Shown one piece after another: positions 63,632-64,000 of a stretch of 64,000 nucleotides of DNA (positions within the stretch are counted from its first letter, which is position 1; every line of letters begins with the position of its first letter). The DNA is from Leguminivora glycinivorella. Taxonomy: Eukaryota > Arthropoda > Insecta > Lepidoptera > Tortricidae. A model generated the notes under the pieces. The model was not told the DNA's origin. It saw nothing but the letters and a program-made list of their open reading frames with translations, and did not search any database. The stretch covers positions 4,091,252-4,155,251 of the forward strand of contig NC_062993.1 in assembly GCF_023078275.1 (NCBI RefSeq), written 5' to 3'. The position numbers were made by a program, and so were the translations under genes.

Positions 63632-63764
63632 TTAAAGTATTTTTTGTGAGTTCATACATACATAGAGTCTGTTTGGAAAGAGGAGAGTCGTGGAATGTAT
63701 TGGACCCTTCTCTTTCTGAACAAACTCTAAACCTACGTGTAGTGATGGGTAAATAATTTCACCC

Positions 63765-64000
63765 ATCCCATTCCAAGGGCACACCTCGGACACTGGCGAT
63801 CAAATATATTGAAAGAGGCGCGTTCCTAGCACACAGTCTAAGCTCGTGTAGGTGAATGCGTACCATGCTTGTATGAGTGAAATATGACAGGTCGACTGTT
63901 CGCGTTTTTGACAGGCGGTAACTGTGAGGTAACCGAGAGGGGGTGAGCGGCACTTTCAGCCCGGAGCGGGAGTGGCCATACTGTACGATAGTACTCTTTA
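63765..64000 (-). repeat. Dispersed repeat Y, copy 4, running off the window
   Basis: CACACCTCGGACACTGGCGA..GCACACAGTCTAAGCTCG..GGAGTGGCCATACTGTACG and GATAGTACTCTTTA at the last base. Same orientation as 5225-5460. Confidence 0.65.

Overview
The window reads as repeat-dense nuclear DNA of an insect, most likely a moth or butterfly (Lepidoptera). Evidence: spliced eukaryotic gene structure (GT..AG introns), no operons or ribosome binding sites, AT-rich composition, tRNA-derived SINEs and 'ACCGGCCAAG..GGGTTCCGTA' type repeats of the kind common in lepidopteran genomes, short TTAGG telomere-type tracts, and abundant non-LTR, DIRS, Gypsy and terminal-inverted-repeat (TIR) elements. Only one host-type gene is recognisable. 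Nearly everything else is transposable-element sequence, much of it nested.

Layout. 1-6.3 kb: short TIR elements (several families, one nested in another) and a coiled-coil ORF. 6.3-9.1 kb: a 5'-truncated non-LTR element split by a 1,157-bp P-like element (8-bp target duplication, 29-bp TIRs, THAP-like first-exon remnant), then a SINE that ends about 10 bp beyond the stop codon of the host gene. 9.1-12.5 kb: a minus-strand family-1 glycoside hydrolase (beta-glucosidase/myrosinase-like) gene of at least five coding exons, with two frameshifts in exon 3 and a duplicated, degenerate copy of part of exon 4. 13.3-15.7 kb: a truncated non-LTR element and an RTE-type element whose 5' half is inverted between identical 12-bp target duplications, the signature of twin priming. 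16-18 kb: a 76-bp satellite, foldback elements, a near-perfect 84-bp-arm hairpin and a SINE. 18-19.8 kb: a decayed RT/endonuclease gene of the restriction-like-endonuclease LINE type. 20.7-22.8 kb: a candidate 2-kb TIR element. 22.8-25.4 kb: the 3' half of a Gypsy-type LTR element (pol end plus one LTR) with a short TIR element inserted in its RNase H region. 26-43 kb: mostly repeats, including a 1,610-bp TIR element with a 930-bp TIR element inside it, and three copies of a GGGTTCCGTA-type repeat. 42.9-46.7 kb: three-level nest (foldback element > non-LTR element > 406-bp TIR element). 48.0-53.4 kb: a structurally complete DIRS1-like retrotransposon with tyrosine recombinase. 54-64 kb: further TIR elements, two with target duplications and clustered internal motifs, plus a degraded LINE inside a long-TIR element.

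There is no cooperating gene set. The interest lies in insertion mechanics: target-site duplications, termini and nesting order are readable by eye for many elements and allow non-autonomous families to be grouped by likely transposase. Splice sites and element borders were assigned by inspection. Family names are tentative where only termini are visible.
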